A DNA stretch of 64,000 bases from Ochotona curzoniae. Taxonomy: Eukaryota > Chordata > Mammalia > Lagomorpha > Ochotonidae. Position 1 is the first letter of the stretch. Every line of letters begins with the position of its first letter. The DNA lies in contig NW_024465885.1 in assembly GCF_017591425.1 (NCBI RefSeq), positions 37,456,501 through 37,520,500 of the forward strand, read 5' to 3'. The position numbers and the translations under genes were made by a program. Under the pieces are notes generated by a model. It did not search any database. It worked only from the letters and a program-made list of their open reading frames with translations, and was not told the origin of the DNA. Of the stretch, positions 25,001 to 37,400 are shown in pieces.

Positions 25001-25129
25001 TAGCAATCCAGCACATTATGCAACACAGAAAACCCAAAAATCTATGAATCATTTTCATTTTAGACACAAGAGACATTTTATCTGTGCTCATGCTCCCATT
25101 TTTCTCTGACTTACATGAACTCCAGCCAC
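22033..25129. other. Unique intronic sequence, 3.1 kb, no repeats recognised
   Basis: This is one of the longest repeat-free stretches here. Poly(A) at 22480-22490 is the only low-complexity feature noted. It is a reasonable place to look for conserved intronic elements, though nothing in the sequence proves one. Confidence 0.5.
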
Positions 25130-25240
25130 GCTCAACCAAGATCTGCTGACCTACCAGTCTGTCGCCTATAATAAATGGTTGTTTTTAAGCCACCAAACTC
25201 TCTGGGTAGGCTGTGATTTTGCAAAACTATTGTGGCAATA
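25130..25240 (+). mobile_element. MLT1-type LTR, 3' end only
   Basis: CTACCAGTCTGTCGCCTATA then ATAAATGGTTGTTTTTAAGC, CACCAAACTCTCTGGGTAGG and GCAAAACTATTGTGGCAATA follow the order of the MLT1 3' end (ctgtgagataataaat, tgttttaagccacc, tttgtggta, gttatggcag). Confidence 0.6.
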
Positions 25241-25854
25241 AATAGAGCAGAGACATGACAGAGAGGTCTTCAAGAAGCTATGGAAAATAAACATTATAAA
25301 GAAACTATGAATGCCTTTCAAATTTTTTGCACCAAAATAGGCTTGTGCTTTAACTATGTTTTTATAAATTTTTGAAATACCATCTTGCATTTCACAGGCA
25401 TAAGACACTAAATGATAAAAACAGGATTTCTTCCAGAAGGCAGAAACATTATTGTTTGCTCTTTAAAATACATACAACATCCTGTATTCTGCTGCAAATA
25501 ATTATTTGAAGTAGGACGTGACGAGAAAGAGATAGCTGTAAGAGATGAAAATGAAAACATTTAATGTATTTACACGCTTCACTAAGAGAACACAAGATCC
25601 AAACAGGAAATCTGGCTGTTTGAAACCACTGCAGAATAACGCATTCACATGTCGATGAGCATTATTAAGACATTAAAAGAAACCTCCTTGGAGGGCAAAA
25701 AAATTTACCCCAGAACATAAGAAAATAAGACAAGTTTATCCAACATCTGAATGAAACTCACAAGAAACACTTAGTGACAGAGAAAGATAGCTAGGAAAGT
25801 CGTAAGGTAGTAAGTGGCTCATTAGCAAATGAACTAAGTAAAATGTCTACTGTC
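25241..25854. other. AT-rich intronic sequence, nothing recognised
   Basis: No repeat or exon signature. Confidence 0.5.
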
Positions 25855-26170
25855 TTGTCTGTTACTATAACGAATGCAGGAGGCTGAGTAAGCAGCTTAT
25901 TTAGCTCATGGTTTTAGAGGCTTAAAGCCCAACAGTACTGTACAGAGTTATCTCCATGAGGGGCTCCTTGGCTGTGCAGCCTGACGGTGGATGGCATCAA
26001 GATGGTTCAATGAGAGACCATACTGCAGGAAAGGAAACGCAAGAGAGCTCGGGAACAGTAACCTAGGCCTGAGCTCCACCTCCTAAGGGCTTGCCAATTC
26101 CCAGCCTCACCCACTGAGGACCAAGCTCCCAGAGCACCAGCTCATGGGGAACCAACCACACACGCAGTGA
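25855..26170 (-). mobile_element. MaLR/MST-like LTR
   Basis: Plus-strand reading gives a reversed LTR: TGTCTTGTCTGTTACTATAA, GGAGGCTGAGTAAGCAGC, TTATTTAGCTCATGGTTTTA, GAGGCTTAAAGCCC, a GAAACGCAAGAGAGCTCGG block, TGAGCTCCACCTCCTAAGGG, and CCACTGAGGACCAAGCTCCC. This resembles MST/MLT-group LTRs, possibly a lagomorph-specific branch. No internal genes. Confidence 0.6.
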
Positions 26171-26441
26171 ATAACCATCCAGTGTTGTTGCAGAGGCAAT
26201 GATGAACTGGGTGGACAGTTACAGGATTAACTTTGTCCTTAAAGCAGTAGATGAGTAAATCTGTGTGAGATACAGCTGACCAATTCCTCCCAGGAATCGA
26301 GAGTCCTGCCCACACAGCTGGCAGAGCACAGGTCTACAATCAATGATGCTCTACAATCAAGCTATCATAATTAATTCTGCTGCCTTACTTCTAATGTTTT
26401 ATGAGACAATGTTTAAACTGTTAAACATTGTAATCAATTAC

Positions 26442-26509
26442 TGGGAGGGAGGGAGTGATGGAGGGAAGGAGGGAAGGAGGGAGAGGGAGAAAGAGAGAGA
26501 GAGAGAGAA
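26442..26509. repeat. (GGGA)n/(GA)n purine tract
   Basis: Almost pure A and G on the plus strand: GGGA and GGAAGGA units at the left, then (GA)n. It probably expanded from the purine block of the SINE it belongs to. Confidence 0.9.
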
Positions 26510-26715
26510 GCATTTATTTAATGGTTCACTTTCTAAATGAGCAAAAGGATAGGAACTGGCCCAGGGTCAAAGCTGGGAGTGGGCAGGATCCCACATGATG
26601 ATTCATCACTGACCCCGCCCAGTGCACTGGCTGGAAGTACGGTTCAGAGCCAGAGGTGGGCATCATATTCAGGTACTCCACTGAGTGATGCATGTCTTAC
26701 CAGCTAGCTAAATGT
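26442..26715 (-). mobile_element. C-type SINE, diverged, with expanded purine block
   Basis: After a 68-base GGGA/GA-rich block come AGCATTTATTTAATGGTTCAC, TTTCTAAATGAGCAAAAGG, a GGGTCAAAGCTGGGAGTGG block, CAGTGCACTGGCTGGAAGTA, and a GAGCCAGAGGTGGGCATCAT block. The order suits a reversed, heavily worn SINE. Confidence 0.6.
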
Positions 26716-27274
26716 TCACTCATGCTGTGCTAAATGACTTGTGCCCAGTAGGTCTACTTGACCATGGATTGAATTTTCTGTTGCTTTGTTGTTGTTAGCA
26801 TATAGCCCTTACTACCTTGTCAACATAAAAACATTGTTCTTTTGTTAATGTTCTTGAAAATTTCACTCCTTCCCATATTCCTTAAAAAAAAAAAAAAACA
26901 ACCAACCAACCAAACGAAAAACAACTGACTATACTATTAATTTGGTTAACTTACTGTCCTGTAGGGTAACAACCAACCACATGGAATGCTGAGTCTTTGG
27001 AATGTGGGATAGTAAGATTGAGGAACTGATAATTCATTTTATTTAATGGTAGTTAATATGAAGTTAAACAGTAATTGTTAAGACATCTATTTTTGAAAAA
27101 CTCAAATAAACACAAAGTTTTTTACTGAAAATGAAGTGTTCCAAAATTATTTTAAATGAAAACATAAGTTGGATTTGAAGCACTTAAGTATAAACATGCT
27201 AAAATGAAAGGTTTTAATAACAACTCTTCTATTGATTACATTCCAAAATGATAATTATGGTCACAAAATGTTAC
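26716..27274. other. AT-rich intronic sequence with a poly(A) run
   Basis: A run of 15 A at 26884-26898 is followed by a short CAAC-rich stretch. Nothing else recognised. Confidence 0.5.
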
Positions 27275-27540
27275 TGGACCAGTATTATGGTACAGTAGGG
27301 TTTAACCACAGCCAGAGACACCAACATTCCATATGAGCACTGGCTCGTCCCAGCTGCTCCAGTTTCAGCCCAGCTTCCTGCCAATGGGGAAAGCAAAAGA
27401 TGGCAGAACTGTTTGGGCACCTGTCACCCATGTGAGAGACCAACATGAAATTTCAGGTTCCACAGTCCTGGCCATTGAGTCATTCACTCCCCGTCGCTCC
27501 CTCTGTAATTCTTCCTTTTAAATAAATAGGTCTTAAAATA
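27275..27540 (+). mobile_element. C-type SINE, diverged
   Basis: GGACCAGTATTATGGTACAG, CAACATTCCATATGAGCACTG, CCCAGCTGCTCCAGTTTCAG, CCAGCTTCCTGCCAATGGGG, CACCCATGTGAGAGACCAAC, then CCCTCTGTAATTCTTCC and TTTTAAATAAATAGG. The order is complete, with small deletions. Confidence 0.82.
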
Positions 27541-27570
27541 TGTACTAAGTTACTTAAAGGAATACTACTT

Positions 27571-27655
27571 ATTTTTTTAAATGTGGCTACTTGAACCATT
27601 TAATTATCTAAAGGACTAGTACTATATTTCCATTGAATAGCATAGCCCTAAACTT
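27571..27655 (+). mobile_element. hAT-type DNA transposon fragment
   Basis: AATGTGGCTACTTGAACCAT, a TTAATTATC block and TATTTCCATTGAATAGCATAG match the terminal block of the nonautonomous hAT family represented nearly complete at 57165-57460. Only one end survives. Confidence 0.5.
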
Positions 27656-29437
27656 GCCACAAAGAAACTTTATAAAGCACATAATATGACTAAAAATATT
27701 AAGTGCTGGGCAACACAGTACATGTTTGTCTTTTATTAGCCTTTCTGCATATGCACCCACCATCTCCTCGTGGCCCTTTCATAAGCTCTTGGAGAGTCAG
27801 AATATCCATAACGTCTACCAGCTCAGGCCAGCACCTGCAGAGCCACAAAGATCATGAGAATGTGATACTGCATGTATGGCCTGAGGTTGTCTCAGCTAGG
27901 CTGCATGAGCATATTCTTTTGATCTTTTGAACTGACCGTCAGTGATATGGCTAGGGGCCAACGGAATGGTGCTCCAAACACAAAGCCCAGGTGCTTTTGG
28001 GAGAGGAACAACCTATTGCCATCTTTGGGTCTAAGGGCTTTTATAGGTTTAATTTTTTTTTTAGACCTCTAGAAATGATAAGCCGACTTGTTTGAAGGTA
28101 ATTTTAACTGCGTGCCTTTTGTTTTCACTCAATGTGATCTTGATGAAGAAATACTTCAAATCTGAAATAGTCTAATAGTATTAAATAGACCGAGTTCCCT
28201 CTCACATTCCACATGAGGTTCTGGGAATACAGAATCTTATTCTAATTAGGCTTCTCCCAGCAAGACACACACACACATCTTATCATCAGAGAACAGTCAT
28301 GTGCCCATGATCACCCTCACCAGTTAAGCAAGCAGCATGTTTTGAAATCTGTGTCACACATGCTCTGTGGGTTCCTGACCCACGTAACTACTGCCCAGAT
28401 TTCTCTGGGAGGGAGGGACATGTGCAGAGAAGAGGGGTGGGGTGAGAAACTTGGTTCTGGAATGTTGGGTGAAGCCGAATTGGAGTCTGGCACTTGCACT
28501 GAGATTCTATCCGATTTCATCATGCTTCAAAATGCTAGCACCAAGCAAATCCTCAAGAGATTAAACCCACTATCTCCTGGGTTTAGTACATGGACCCATG
28601 CACATGGAAACAACTGAGTTCTAGACAGGATCTTGCTATCTTGGAACAGACTATCTGCACATAATTATAATTTACAAGCCATTCCTCTTGCCTGGAAATT
28701 TAGAACATGTATTGCCTGTAAGATGGCTTGATCTTTATTTTTCTTAAAATGTGATTTTTATTGCTAATGATGCAGAACCAAAATGCACTCAAGCTTTATC
28801 AATAAGGCTTCAGAGCATAATAATGAATTTTTCTAGAGTTCGTGGCTCATATGAAAATGATTCATGTACAAATAAGCGCAAATGTAAAGTCTTACAGTCT
28901 ATTCTGGCCCGTCACATTCACTATGATAATGCAGAACGCAGATGAAATAGATTCCTAAGAGATCATTCTACAGAGAAGAAAATAAGAGGTCTTTGAAAAG
29001 CTGCATGTAGAAAAATAATAGAACAACGTTTCAGAAGAGGCAGCAGGTTTATCGTCTAATTAGAACACATGCCATAAGGTCAGACTCACACATGCATATA
29101 CTGGAAATGCCTAAACTACTTCAGTAAGAAAATAAAGCACACTGGTCACTGAGAAAGTCAGCCCAGTCTTGTCCTTTATGGCGTCTCCCAGTTCTCAGGC
29201 TTCAGGTAACTGTGAAACCAATGTGGATAGACAAAGAGGGATAGAATGGGGAGAACTAGGTACTGGGGTTACTAGTCTTCAGGTGCAATGAGGAGGCCAG
29301 TCTATGCACCTGGCTCTGGTACACACATCCCACACTGTCCATATCCTTTCATGTCTAACAATTTTTTTAGAAGCAAAATGTTATGAAACTACTAATTAGG
29401 CTAAAGAGACTTCCAAAATGCAAATTAAAATCTGAGA
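27656..29437. other. Unique intronic sequence, 1.8 kb
   Basis: A short CA run lies near 28268-28276. No repeat or exon recognised. Confidence 0.5.
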
Positions 29438-29732
29438 GCAGGGTGGGTGTTTGGCTCAATTCCACACTGGAATATCTGGGTTCAAGTCACAGCTCCACTT
29501 CCAATTCAGCTTTCTGCTAATGTACATCCTGAGAGGCAAAAGAGGATGGCTCAAGTCCTCGAGTCTCTGCCCCTGGGGTGGGAGATCAGCATGCAGCTCC
29601 CAGCTCCCGGTGTTGGTCCTGCTGAGCCACACCTGTTGCAGCCCTTTGGGGAACACAACAGCAGATGCGGGAGCTGTGTCTGTTCCCTCGTCTCTCTCTC
29701 TCTCTCAGCCTTTCAATCTGCCAAACTGAAGC
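29438..29732 (+). mobile_element. C-type SINE, full length, diverged
   Basis: GCAGGGTGGGTGTTTGGCTC head, GGGTTCAAGTCACAGCTCC, CAGCTTTCTGCTAATGTAC, GATGGCTCAAGTCCTCGAG, GGGAGATCAGCATGCAGC, TTTGGGGAACACAACAGCAG, then TCTCTCTCTCTCTCAGCC and TTTCAATCTGCCAAACTG. Confidence 0.85.
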
Positions 29733-30929
29733 TTTTGAAGATCTCAGAGAAGCTCTTAGGTTAAGAGGAATGAACCCACATTGGGAGCACAGAGTCTTTC
29801 TATTTGACTTGCTTCAAGCATACAGGAGAGCAGCCCCCAGAACATTTTTTGAGTCCAGCAGCGAGGCCACTATCAACGTCCAATAATTAGCAAAGACCCA
29901 CAAAATAAGACTACCTGACCCTGACCATTCATACACGGTTTCCAATTAACAAAGAAGGGATACAATAAATGGAATATGATAATTAAATGCCATTAGAAGA
30001 CCTAGTAAAAAAAGCAAGTCATACTAGATTAGGAGAAGGGAAAGAGAAGAGAAATAAAAGAATTCACTCCGTGGAAGCTTACTAAAGCACAACATTTCAG
30101 ATATTTATGATTCCTTCTGTTTTTAATCTCTTCAAACACACACAGAGTTCACACATTCATATTTGCATAAAGTCAGTAAGAGCTACCTGCAGTCAACAGA
30201 GCTAGAGAAATTATTCACAAACACGTTAGCCCAAACACCTGTAAGTGCTGGGCATTCTGAGGATTCACGGTGTTAGAACTGCATCCTTCAATTTTTTAAA
30301 TCACATTTACGGAAATATTTCGGCAAGAAAACATGATGCATTCTATTTCTGATGAGTAAAAAGGACACTTGATTTTTAAATACATCCTTTATTTCCTTTC
30401 AGAGTTTACTATCTATATTGAATTGTGTTGTTACTACCAAGTCTTTGGCATGGGAAAAATCAGCTTTGCCAACAGAAATCTAGAGAGAAGAGGAAGGTGC
30501 TGTGGAAAATCTAGAGTAACTTTGAAACAGCATTCGTGCTCATTGTGCAAACTGTATTGTTAACTTATCACTTCCAGTGTAAGCCAATACTATCCCTTCT
30601 CATCAGGCCTGAAAAATACACAAGGTTCAAGTTTCAGGCTAGGTGCATGATAAGCAAAGATAGGTTTTCCTTCTTAAATAATTCATACCAAGGCATTATC
30701 AAAGAAGTCATTTCACTGCCTCAGATTCACAGTAAGAATTTTTCAAACTGACATTCCTCTCAGAATAAAGGCAGTTAGGAATTGCAATCCCAGCAGAAAA
30801 TAATTCCAAAGAGGACGCAAAAGTGAAGCTGCTATTTGTTTTCTTGGCTGCATTACAAGGAAAAAAAAACTGTTGATTTGTTGCAGAAAATAAGCAGATC
30901 ACAAGCCAAAAAAAAAAAAAATGAAGTCT
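29733..30929. other. Unique intronic sequence, 1.2 kb
   Basis: AT-rich with an A run at 30908-30921. No exon or repeat recognised. Confidence 0.5.
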
Positions 30930-30939
30930 TACTTTTGGA

Positions 30940-31020
30940 CTTAATTTTAGTGTTGGTTTTGGTTATGTAACATGAGAGACTTCATTTTCTTCTCTATAAA
31001 TGGGGACAGACCCGAGTGGA
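30940..31020 (+). mobile_element. MIR relic
   Basis: GAGACTTCATTTTCTTCTCT followed by ATAAATGGGGACAGA fits the MIR segment cctcagtttcctcatctgtaaaatgggga. The rest is too decayed to align. Confidence 0.5.
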
Positions 31021-32417
31021 CGTTGGGAAGGCCTGGGTTAGCAGCATCATGACGGTGCTTTCCAAGTCACAGTGGTATTTGTACGTTGCGGGTGCTGGGA
31101 GGACCGAGTGGTTACCACTTGGAGGCACACATCTGCGCTCCAAGCAGAAGTGATAACACTTAGACACATCAACACGACAGAATATGTTCTTTTAACGTAA
31201 ATGCTTCACTATCTGGGAGCTCTTCCTTGTTTACCACTTGCTTGCCTTGCTCACTCCTGCAATAAATACTTGAGAAATATGGAATGCCTAGCCTGAAAAA
31301 GAGTGACCACAATTAACTAAAATGTAGAACCTACAGCTACTGACAAAGGCAGCAAATAGTACAAAATGGATTTTACCTTAGATACCCACGAGGGTTTCTT
31401 TTTTCTTTTTTTTTTCTCCCTGTGGCATCAGGAAAACAATGTCCTAACATTAAAAACAAAACAAGACAAAAAGCTACTGCAGCATGTACAGTAAGTATAA
31501 CATATACCTCTGTCTTCACCAACCCCTGCGTACCCTAGCCTCCAGTTCCTTCTAGCACCAGGGCTTAGGAAGCAAGGCAGTCTGAGTTAGGTGTGCCTGG
31601 CTGAGTATGTTGCAATATTAGTTTTCTTATTCTTTGATAACACATTCCTGGGAGAAGCATCATTTTGCAATTCAAGCTACATTCTTAAAGAATCAGATGC
31701 TCTCCCTAGACCCTGAGAATTACACAACTGTGGGCAGCCAGAATTTTTTTTTTAAAGCACCCAACCAAAATCCTTTAAAAATTCCTGCAGCTAAAAACCC
31801 ACAGAAGCATAGAATCGATTATGGGGTAACCTAACACCTAAAGGAAAAGAGCAGCCTGCAGAAATACACCTGAAACCACCAGGAGGAGTTGATGGTTAAG
31901 GCCAACCACGAATGCAGATGGCTATCAAAAACTTGCCCTTGCTGCTTCTTGCAGAGAAGGTTTCAGAGTTGAATTCTAGGCTAACTTTCAGGAAATTTCT
32001 GGCTTGATGTCTTGTGTTTCAATAAACACTTCCCAAGCATTGATCGTATTCAAGATAAAGAATGGTGGGGAGACCCAAACTTCTTTGGCATACAATGTCA
32101 CGGCTGAAGCACAACTGGCTACCATACATGCTAACATAACAAAGCCCAAGTGTGAAGTGATGGTGTCAAAAAGCTCTCAGGAAGCAATGTCCTACTCCAT
32201 TTGGAGAAAGAAACGTTGGTGGACTGGAGTAGATAAGGTTTATGGGCAGGGCTGGGGAGAGGAAGCAGGACAGATAGCACTGAGGGCCAGCCTGTGAGCA
32301 ACCTTGAATTTGTAATACATGTTTGTTTGACCGCCACATTTCAAGGACATCAAGAGCGACATCTCACCAGTGTAGGAAGATGCACGAGTCCCTTCCTCTC
32401 TACAACAATACGAAAAG
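31021..32417. other. Unique intronic sequence, 1.4 kb
   Basis: Contains a T-rich run at about 31397-31416 and an L2-like CTGCAATAAATACTTGAGAA at 31257. Nothing further. Confidence 0.5.
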
Positions 32418-32740
32418 TGATGTGTTTTACTCAGTGATTAAAATGCCCATGCATGACAGTTCAAGTACCACTTTCCATAGCTGAGCACCTGGGTTTGAAT
32501 TCTGACTGCATTCCAGCTTCCAGCTTCATGCTAATGCCCACCTTGGGAGGAAGCAGGAATTGGCTTCACTGGTTGAGTCCCTGCCATGCACAGGAAGACC
32601 TGGATGTTGTGCCAAGCTTGCAGCTTGAGCTTGGTTCAGCCCCAGCTGTTGAAAGCATTTGGGGAACGAACTGAGGGACAGGCATTGTCTCTTTCTCCCC
32701 CTCCCTCTGCCCTCTCAGATAAACAAACAATATAAAAAGT
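32418..32740 (+). mobile_element. C-type SINE, full length, diverged
   Basis: A worn head (TACTCAGTGATTAAAATGCC), GAGCACCTGGGTTTGAATTC, TTCCAGCTTCATGCTAATGC, a GAGTCCCTGCCATGCACAGG block, TTGGTTCAGCCCCAGCTG, CATTTGGGGAACGAACTGAG, TTGTCTCTTTCTCCCCCTC, and ATAAACAAACAATATAAAAA tail. Confidence 0.85.
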
Positions 32741-34123
32741 TATATTTAGGGCTGTGTTGGTTTAATTCAAGTTGGATTCATGATTATATAACAGTCTTAA
32801 AATAATCATTATTTTTCCTTTGATAAAAGAAAACTAGAGCACACTTATGGGACCCCTAAAGGATTATGTCTCAGTCCTGAGGTGCATGGGAGAAGGATGC
32901 ATGCCCAGCCAAGACTATAGCATGCGGCCAAATGCACAGAAGTGGAGGTAAGAGGACACTGTGGGACTTGTCAACTATGGCAACAGCTCTCAGAGTGCTA
33001 GGAGGTGGGTGGACTGGTTCGCACGGCCTTCACATCACCAGGCAGCAGGAGCACCGCAACAGACAATGGGAGCACATCATGGCGACAGAAGCAAGGGCAA
33101 GGAACTGAGGCCCACAGTCACTGATCCTCTGATTTAGCAACAAAATCCAATACCGCCTCTACCGCTGTGGGTGCCGAATCACAGCAGGGGTTCTTGGAGC
33201 CAGTCTGGTGGAGCAATCCATCTGTATTTCATCGCCTTGAAAGATGGGATTTTTAAAACAAATTTTCAAAAGTACAAATGTGTAACAGACCTGCTCAGAT
33301 TTGCCTATGTGACCTGGGGAAAGAATTATCTGGACTCTCACCAGGCAAATTATCTTCTTGAATCACTAATGCATTCCTGACCCTCTGCTATGTTTTTCTA
33401 ACATGCCTACACAGTAACAAGCACTAAAATAGAAAAATAACATGGGTTCTAAGCTACATCCTGCCCTTGTGTAAGTCAGTCAGGTAACACACTGCATCGC
33501 AAAGATGTAAGTTAGAAAATGTAATCATGGAGTATTTACATAAACACATTTTTTAAACTTATTCAAATAATCCAAGAGAAATACACAGCTGTGCTCACAA
33601 ACATACACAAAAAAAATTACTTGTAAACTCTGGCTCCCAACTCTACTGTAGTTACACAACATATATAATTTTTCTAAGTAATAAGAGTTTTAAGTAATTA
33701 GAATAGAGGCACCTATTCAGATTTGCTAAAAGGTATTTCACATCACAGCTGTTTTCTAAAGAAGAAATGATGTGGGTGTGCACTTAATGCTAACCTTTTC
33801 CAGTCTAAATCAGAGTACATTTTCAAATAGCGTATGCACTTATTTTCTTTTACATGCACAGCCAATCTTCAATCATCAGTTGCTTAGCCAGGCAGGAGCT
33901 TTTCCCATTGTTCAGCCATACAGTGGCTCTCAACGGAGAAAAGCTAGTTAAACTACAGGGACCCAAAGCCACCTTACTTTTTGAGTCCCATGAATTACTC
34001 CAGGGGAGCAGGGTTGTCAAAACTTGCAGTTCTAATAACATCTTGTAGCCAGGGATGCAATTAAATATCCTGTAATGCACTGGTCAGCCTTTCCAGACAT
34101 CCCCATCCATAGCTATCAGACCT
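32741..34123. other. Unique intronic sequence, 1.4 kb
   Basis: 32820-33250 is more GC-balanced and could be an old unnamed repeat; I cannot place it. No exon supported. Confidence 0.45.
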
Positions 34124-34322
34124 AGGGCCAGCATTGTGTCACACTGGGTTAAGCCACCACCTGAAGCTCCAACACCCATGCACTCGCCCAGGTTCTTCTG
34201 CAGCCTGTCGCAGCCGGCCCCCATCGTCTCAGCATCTGGCTAGTGAGTTAGTGGATGGAAGATCACTACCTTCCCCATCCCTAACCCTCTCCCTCTATAT
34301 CTTTCAAGTAAATAAAACAGAT
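34124..34322 (+). mobile_element. C-type SINE with a large internal deletion
   Basis: GGGCCAGCATTGTGTCACAC, head GGGTTAAGCCACCACCTG, AACACCCATGCACTCGCCC, then directly GTTAGTGGATGGAAGATCAC, CTCTCCCTCTATATC and TTTCAAGTAAATAAAACAG. About 110 bases of the middle are gone. Confidence 0.82.
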
Positions 34323-34419
34323 TAGCCACCACCAGAAAATGGAATTGATTTTTAAAGAGTGTTACTTGACTCAAAATACCAAGGGTATCTAGGTTGAAAA
34401 TGCTGAGTTAAGCTTTTAC

Positions 34420-34515
34420 TTAAGGGAAAAGTATCATGTCTTACTCATCTCTGTATCTCCAGGATAATACTAAAACAAAACTGGCATAAAAATATGCGTT
34501 GAATTAGATAGATTT
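34420..34515 (+). mobile_element. Ancient L2-type 3' end
   Basis: ATGTCTTACTCATCTCTGTA, TCTCCAGGATAATAC, AACTGGCATAAAAATATG and GTTGAATTAGATAG correspond in order to the L2 terminus (cttattcatctttgta, ccccag, cagtgcctggcacataataggt, ttgttgaatgaatg). Confidence 0.62.
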
Positions 34516-35385
34516 TCCATATTGCACATGCAGAGACAACCCAACTTATAATGGGAAATTACAATTATCTAAACCCTACAAAATACAACTTGTATGTAAA
34601 TTAATACTTACTAATTTTGATATGTATCTGGCATTTAATAAGCATGTCTACCTTGAATTGACTATTATTCAAGGCATCCTCGTGATACCTTATATTTATG
34701 TGTGATTTTTATGTACCAGTTTTAAAAAGGCAGTTTTGAGATCAAGAGTTATTAACATTAAATAAGATAACCCAATTCAGATAACACGAGGCTGGCTATA
34801 ATTATACATTGATCAAAAACACATTTACTGCACTAACACCCTGAGTCAAGCTATAAGAGTAATCTATTAATTAACATACCCTTGAGTGTTATTTATCCAA
34901 GCTATATAAAAATAGAAACAATGGGTGGTAGCCACTTCTGAGCAAAGTTTATAAGAAACCAGAATCACAAACTCTTAATTAGGGTTTCCTAAGACCAAGT
35001 CAGCCAATCAGAATCTTTTTTCCATGGGTTAAAACTATAATTCTAGCTGAGCATTTCATGGTGAGGGACTTGGTCACATGAAGAGATGCTAAATTACTAG
35101 AATCCCTTTAAATAATGATTAACTCTCACTGGAATTTAAAGGTGTTTGCTACTGGATCAAGAGTCCAACAAAAACACGTGACTTAAAAATAAACTTTCTG
35201 CAGAAACTTCTCTATGCCTTATATCTGCAGCTGTGAACAGGGTCTAGCCATCACTTCCTTTTCTATCAGGGTTTAGAGCTGGTTCAGGATCTTTGTAGGA
35301 GCAGGCAGAGAGATCCCACACCTCAGGGTGATCTTTGGACTCAAAAGGCATGGGCCAAATTGCCAGCTGCTTGGGGGAAAGGTTT
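34516..35385. other. AT-rich intronic sequence, nothing recognised
   Basis: No signature on either strand. Confidence 0.5.
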
Positions 35386-35490
35386 GAACTTCATCAACTG
35401 CATTTTTCTCTCAAATGGATATGATAGCACCTTACTTCATACATTATTGCAAGGATTAAAATTTAGCAATACAGCTGTGTGTACCTTAAC
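35386..35490 (+). mobile_element. MIR relic
   Basis: TCTCTCAAATGGATATGATA, GCACCTTACTTCATACATTA and TTGCAAGGATTAAAATTTAG follow MIR (ctgtaaaatggggataatagtacctacctcatagggttgttgtgaggattaaatgag). Confidence 0.68.
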
Positions 35491-35960
35491 GATGAGACAT
35501 GCTTCAAACAATGTATGTCAGTCCGTTTTGCCTTTGTGCAAGCATCATAGTGCCTACTTCTACAATCTGGATGGTGCAGGTTGAACGCTAGATGCAATCA
35601 AGAGATGTGGTAAATTCAGGACAGTTGAGGCTACTTCCAGGGTAACATACAAACTATTTTATACATTTTTCTTTATACATAGGAGTATATTCTAAAACAA
35701 TTAGACTGGTACAGTAAATACATAAACCAGTAATATAGTTATTTGTTATTGTCAAGCATGATGCATGGTACATAATTATACTTGCCATGTTTTTATATGA
35801 CTGGCAGTGCTGTAGCTTTGTTTACCCAACTTCACTACAAACACATTGATAAGGCATTACACCGAAGTGTCACTGAGCAATGGGAAGTTTTCAATTTATG
35901 CACTGCCCTTGATCAAAGCATTATTAAGCAGTCGGCATAGAATGAACTGCAGGAATCTAT
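35491..35960. other. AT-rich intronic sequence, nothing recognised
   Basis: No signature on either strand. Confidence 0.5.
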
Positions 35961-36300
35961 CTTTTTAATGATTTTATTTCTTTTTATTGGAAAGGCAGAT
36001 TTATAGAGGGAAGACACTGAGAGAAAGAGCTTCCATCCCCTGGTTCACTTCCCAAGTGTCCACAATGGCCAGAGCCAAGCCAATCTGAAGCTAGGAGTCA
36101 GGATCTTCTTCCGGGTCTCCCAAGTAGATAATACAGAGTCCCAAGGCTTTAAGCCATCTTCTACTGCTTACTCAGGTCACAGGCAGGGACTGGGATGGAA
36201 AATTGAGCAGCCAGGACATCAGGACATGAACCAGTGCCCATGTGGGTTCCTGGTACATGCTAGGCAATTATTTAGCCACTAGGCTACCACGACAGGCTCC
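35961..36300 (-). mobile_element. C-type SINE, full length
   Basis: Reversed: CTTTTTATTGGAAAGGCAGA, GAGAGAAAGAGCTTCCATCC, GGTTCACTTCCCAAGTGTCC, GAAGCTAGGAGTCAGGATC, TCTTCCGGGTCTCCCAAG, TCACAGGCAGGGACTGGGAT, TGAACCAGTGCCCATGTGGG, and head TTAGCCACTAGGCTACCACG. A short ACATCAGG duplication lies in the middle. Confidence 0.93.
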
Positions 36301-37387
36301 AGGTTAAGTTTTTTTTTTAAAGTCAAGTTTTCCCAAATGTATTTGGTTATGGGATTCTTCCATTTTACCAGTTTGAGCATATTTTGAAATGATGATCAAG
36401 CAAAACTCAACCACATCATTTGAGTGAAACAAAATGAAGAAAACCAAACTGGAGGAAGTTTTGAAGAGAACAAGAGCAGCTGATGTCACTGAAAGCCCAC
36501 AGACTGTAATAAAGCATCAAATTTGCCTTGAGGCAAAATGATTACATATAAAAGGCAAAGCACAAAAAGAGATTATTCAAACAATCTCCAAAGGCCAGAT
36601 ATTTCAGAAGCAAAACATGAGCACTCAGAATGCACAAAAAAAGTAACAAGATCAAGAAATTGATCACAAATATTTATAACATCCAATACAGAGCAAAGTC
36701 CCAGGCTTGTGCTACTCCACAGGTGCACAAATCTAAATGTTCAGTCAAGGTTAGATTCACTTACAGCAACAAGAACTACTTGATGAACGGTGCACATCAG
36801 GTAATAACTCAGGTGCTCAGATTCTAAAATCTTATTTGTAAAATTCAATAAAGTGATAAGATCATCAGTGAACAAGAAACAACAACACAAAAGGCAGAAG
36901 CCACGGCCCTGCCTGAAGCTTATCTATTATATCCGGGGAGGAGAAAATCAGCGATTTTCTGTCTAAAACACGGAGCCCATGTTACTACTGACTTCACAAT
37001 ACGACTGCAACTCATTTCCAATGTTCCCATTGTCACAAAAGTAACAGACAAGTCACTCTGAATGTCAAATGAAAACACCCTTTCTATAAAGAGAAGGCCT
37101 TTAGGAACACTTATAAAGTAGAATTACCAGGTCTCGCAATATCAGTGGGCTCATTTATCGATACAAAAGAATGAGGTAACTAAAAGATAATTAATAGAAA
37201 GCCATGGACTTCATTAATTCTAATTTGGGTTTTCCTCAGAGACAATATGTTAATGTTTTATTAATTGTCACTATATATTGTTGTATATCACACAAAAGCC
37301 AGATGGTTACACTAAAATTGGACACAGACCATAATTTGTAATGTTTTGCTTAAAACAAGCATTGTTCAAAAAGTACCTCACACACAT
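36301..37387. other. Unique intronic sequence, 1.1 kb
   Basis: AT-rich; no repeat or exon recognised. Confidence 0.5.
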
Positions 37388-37400
37388 TTGGCAAAAACTT

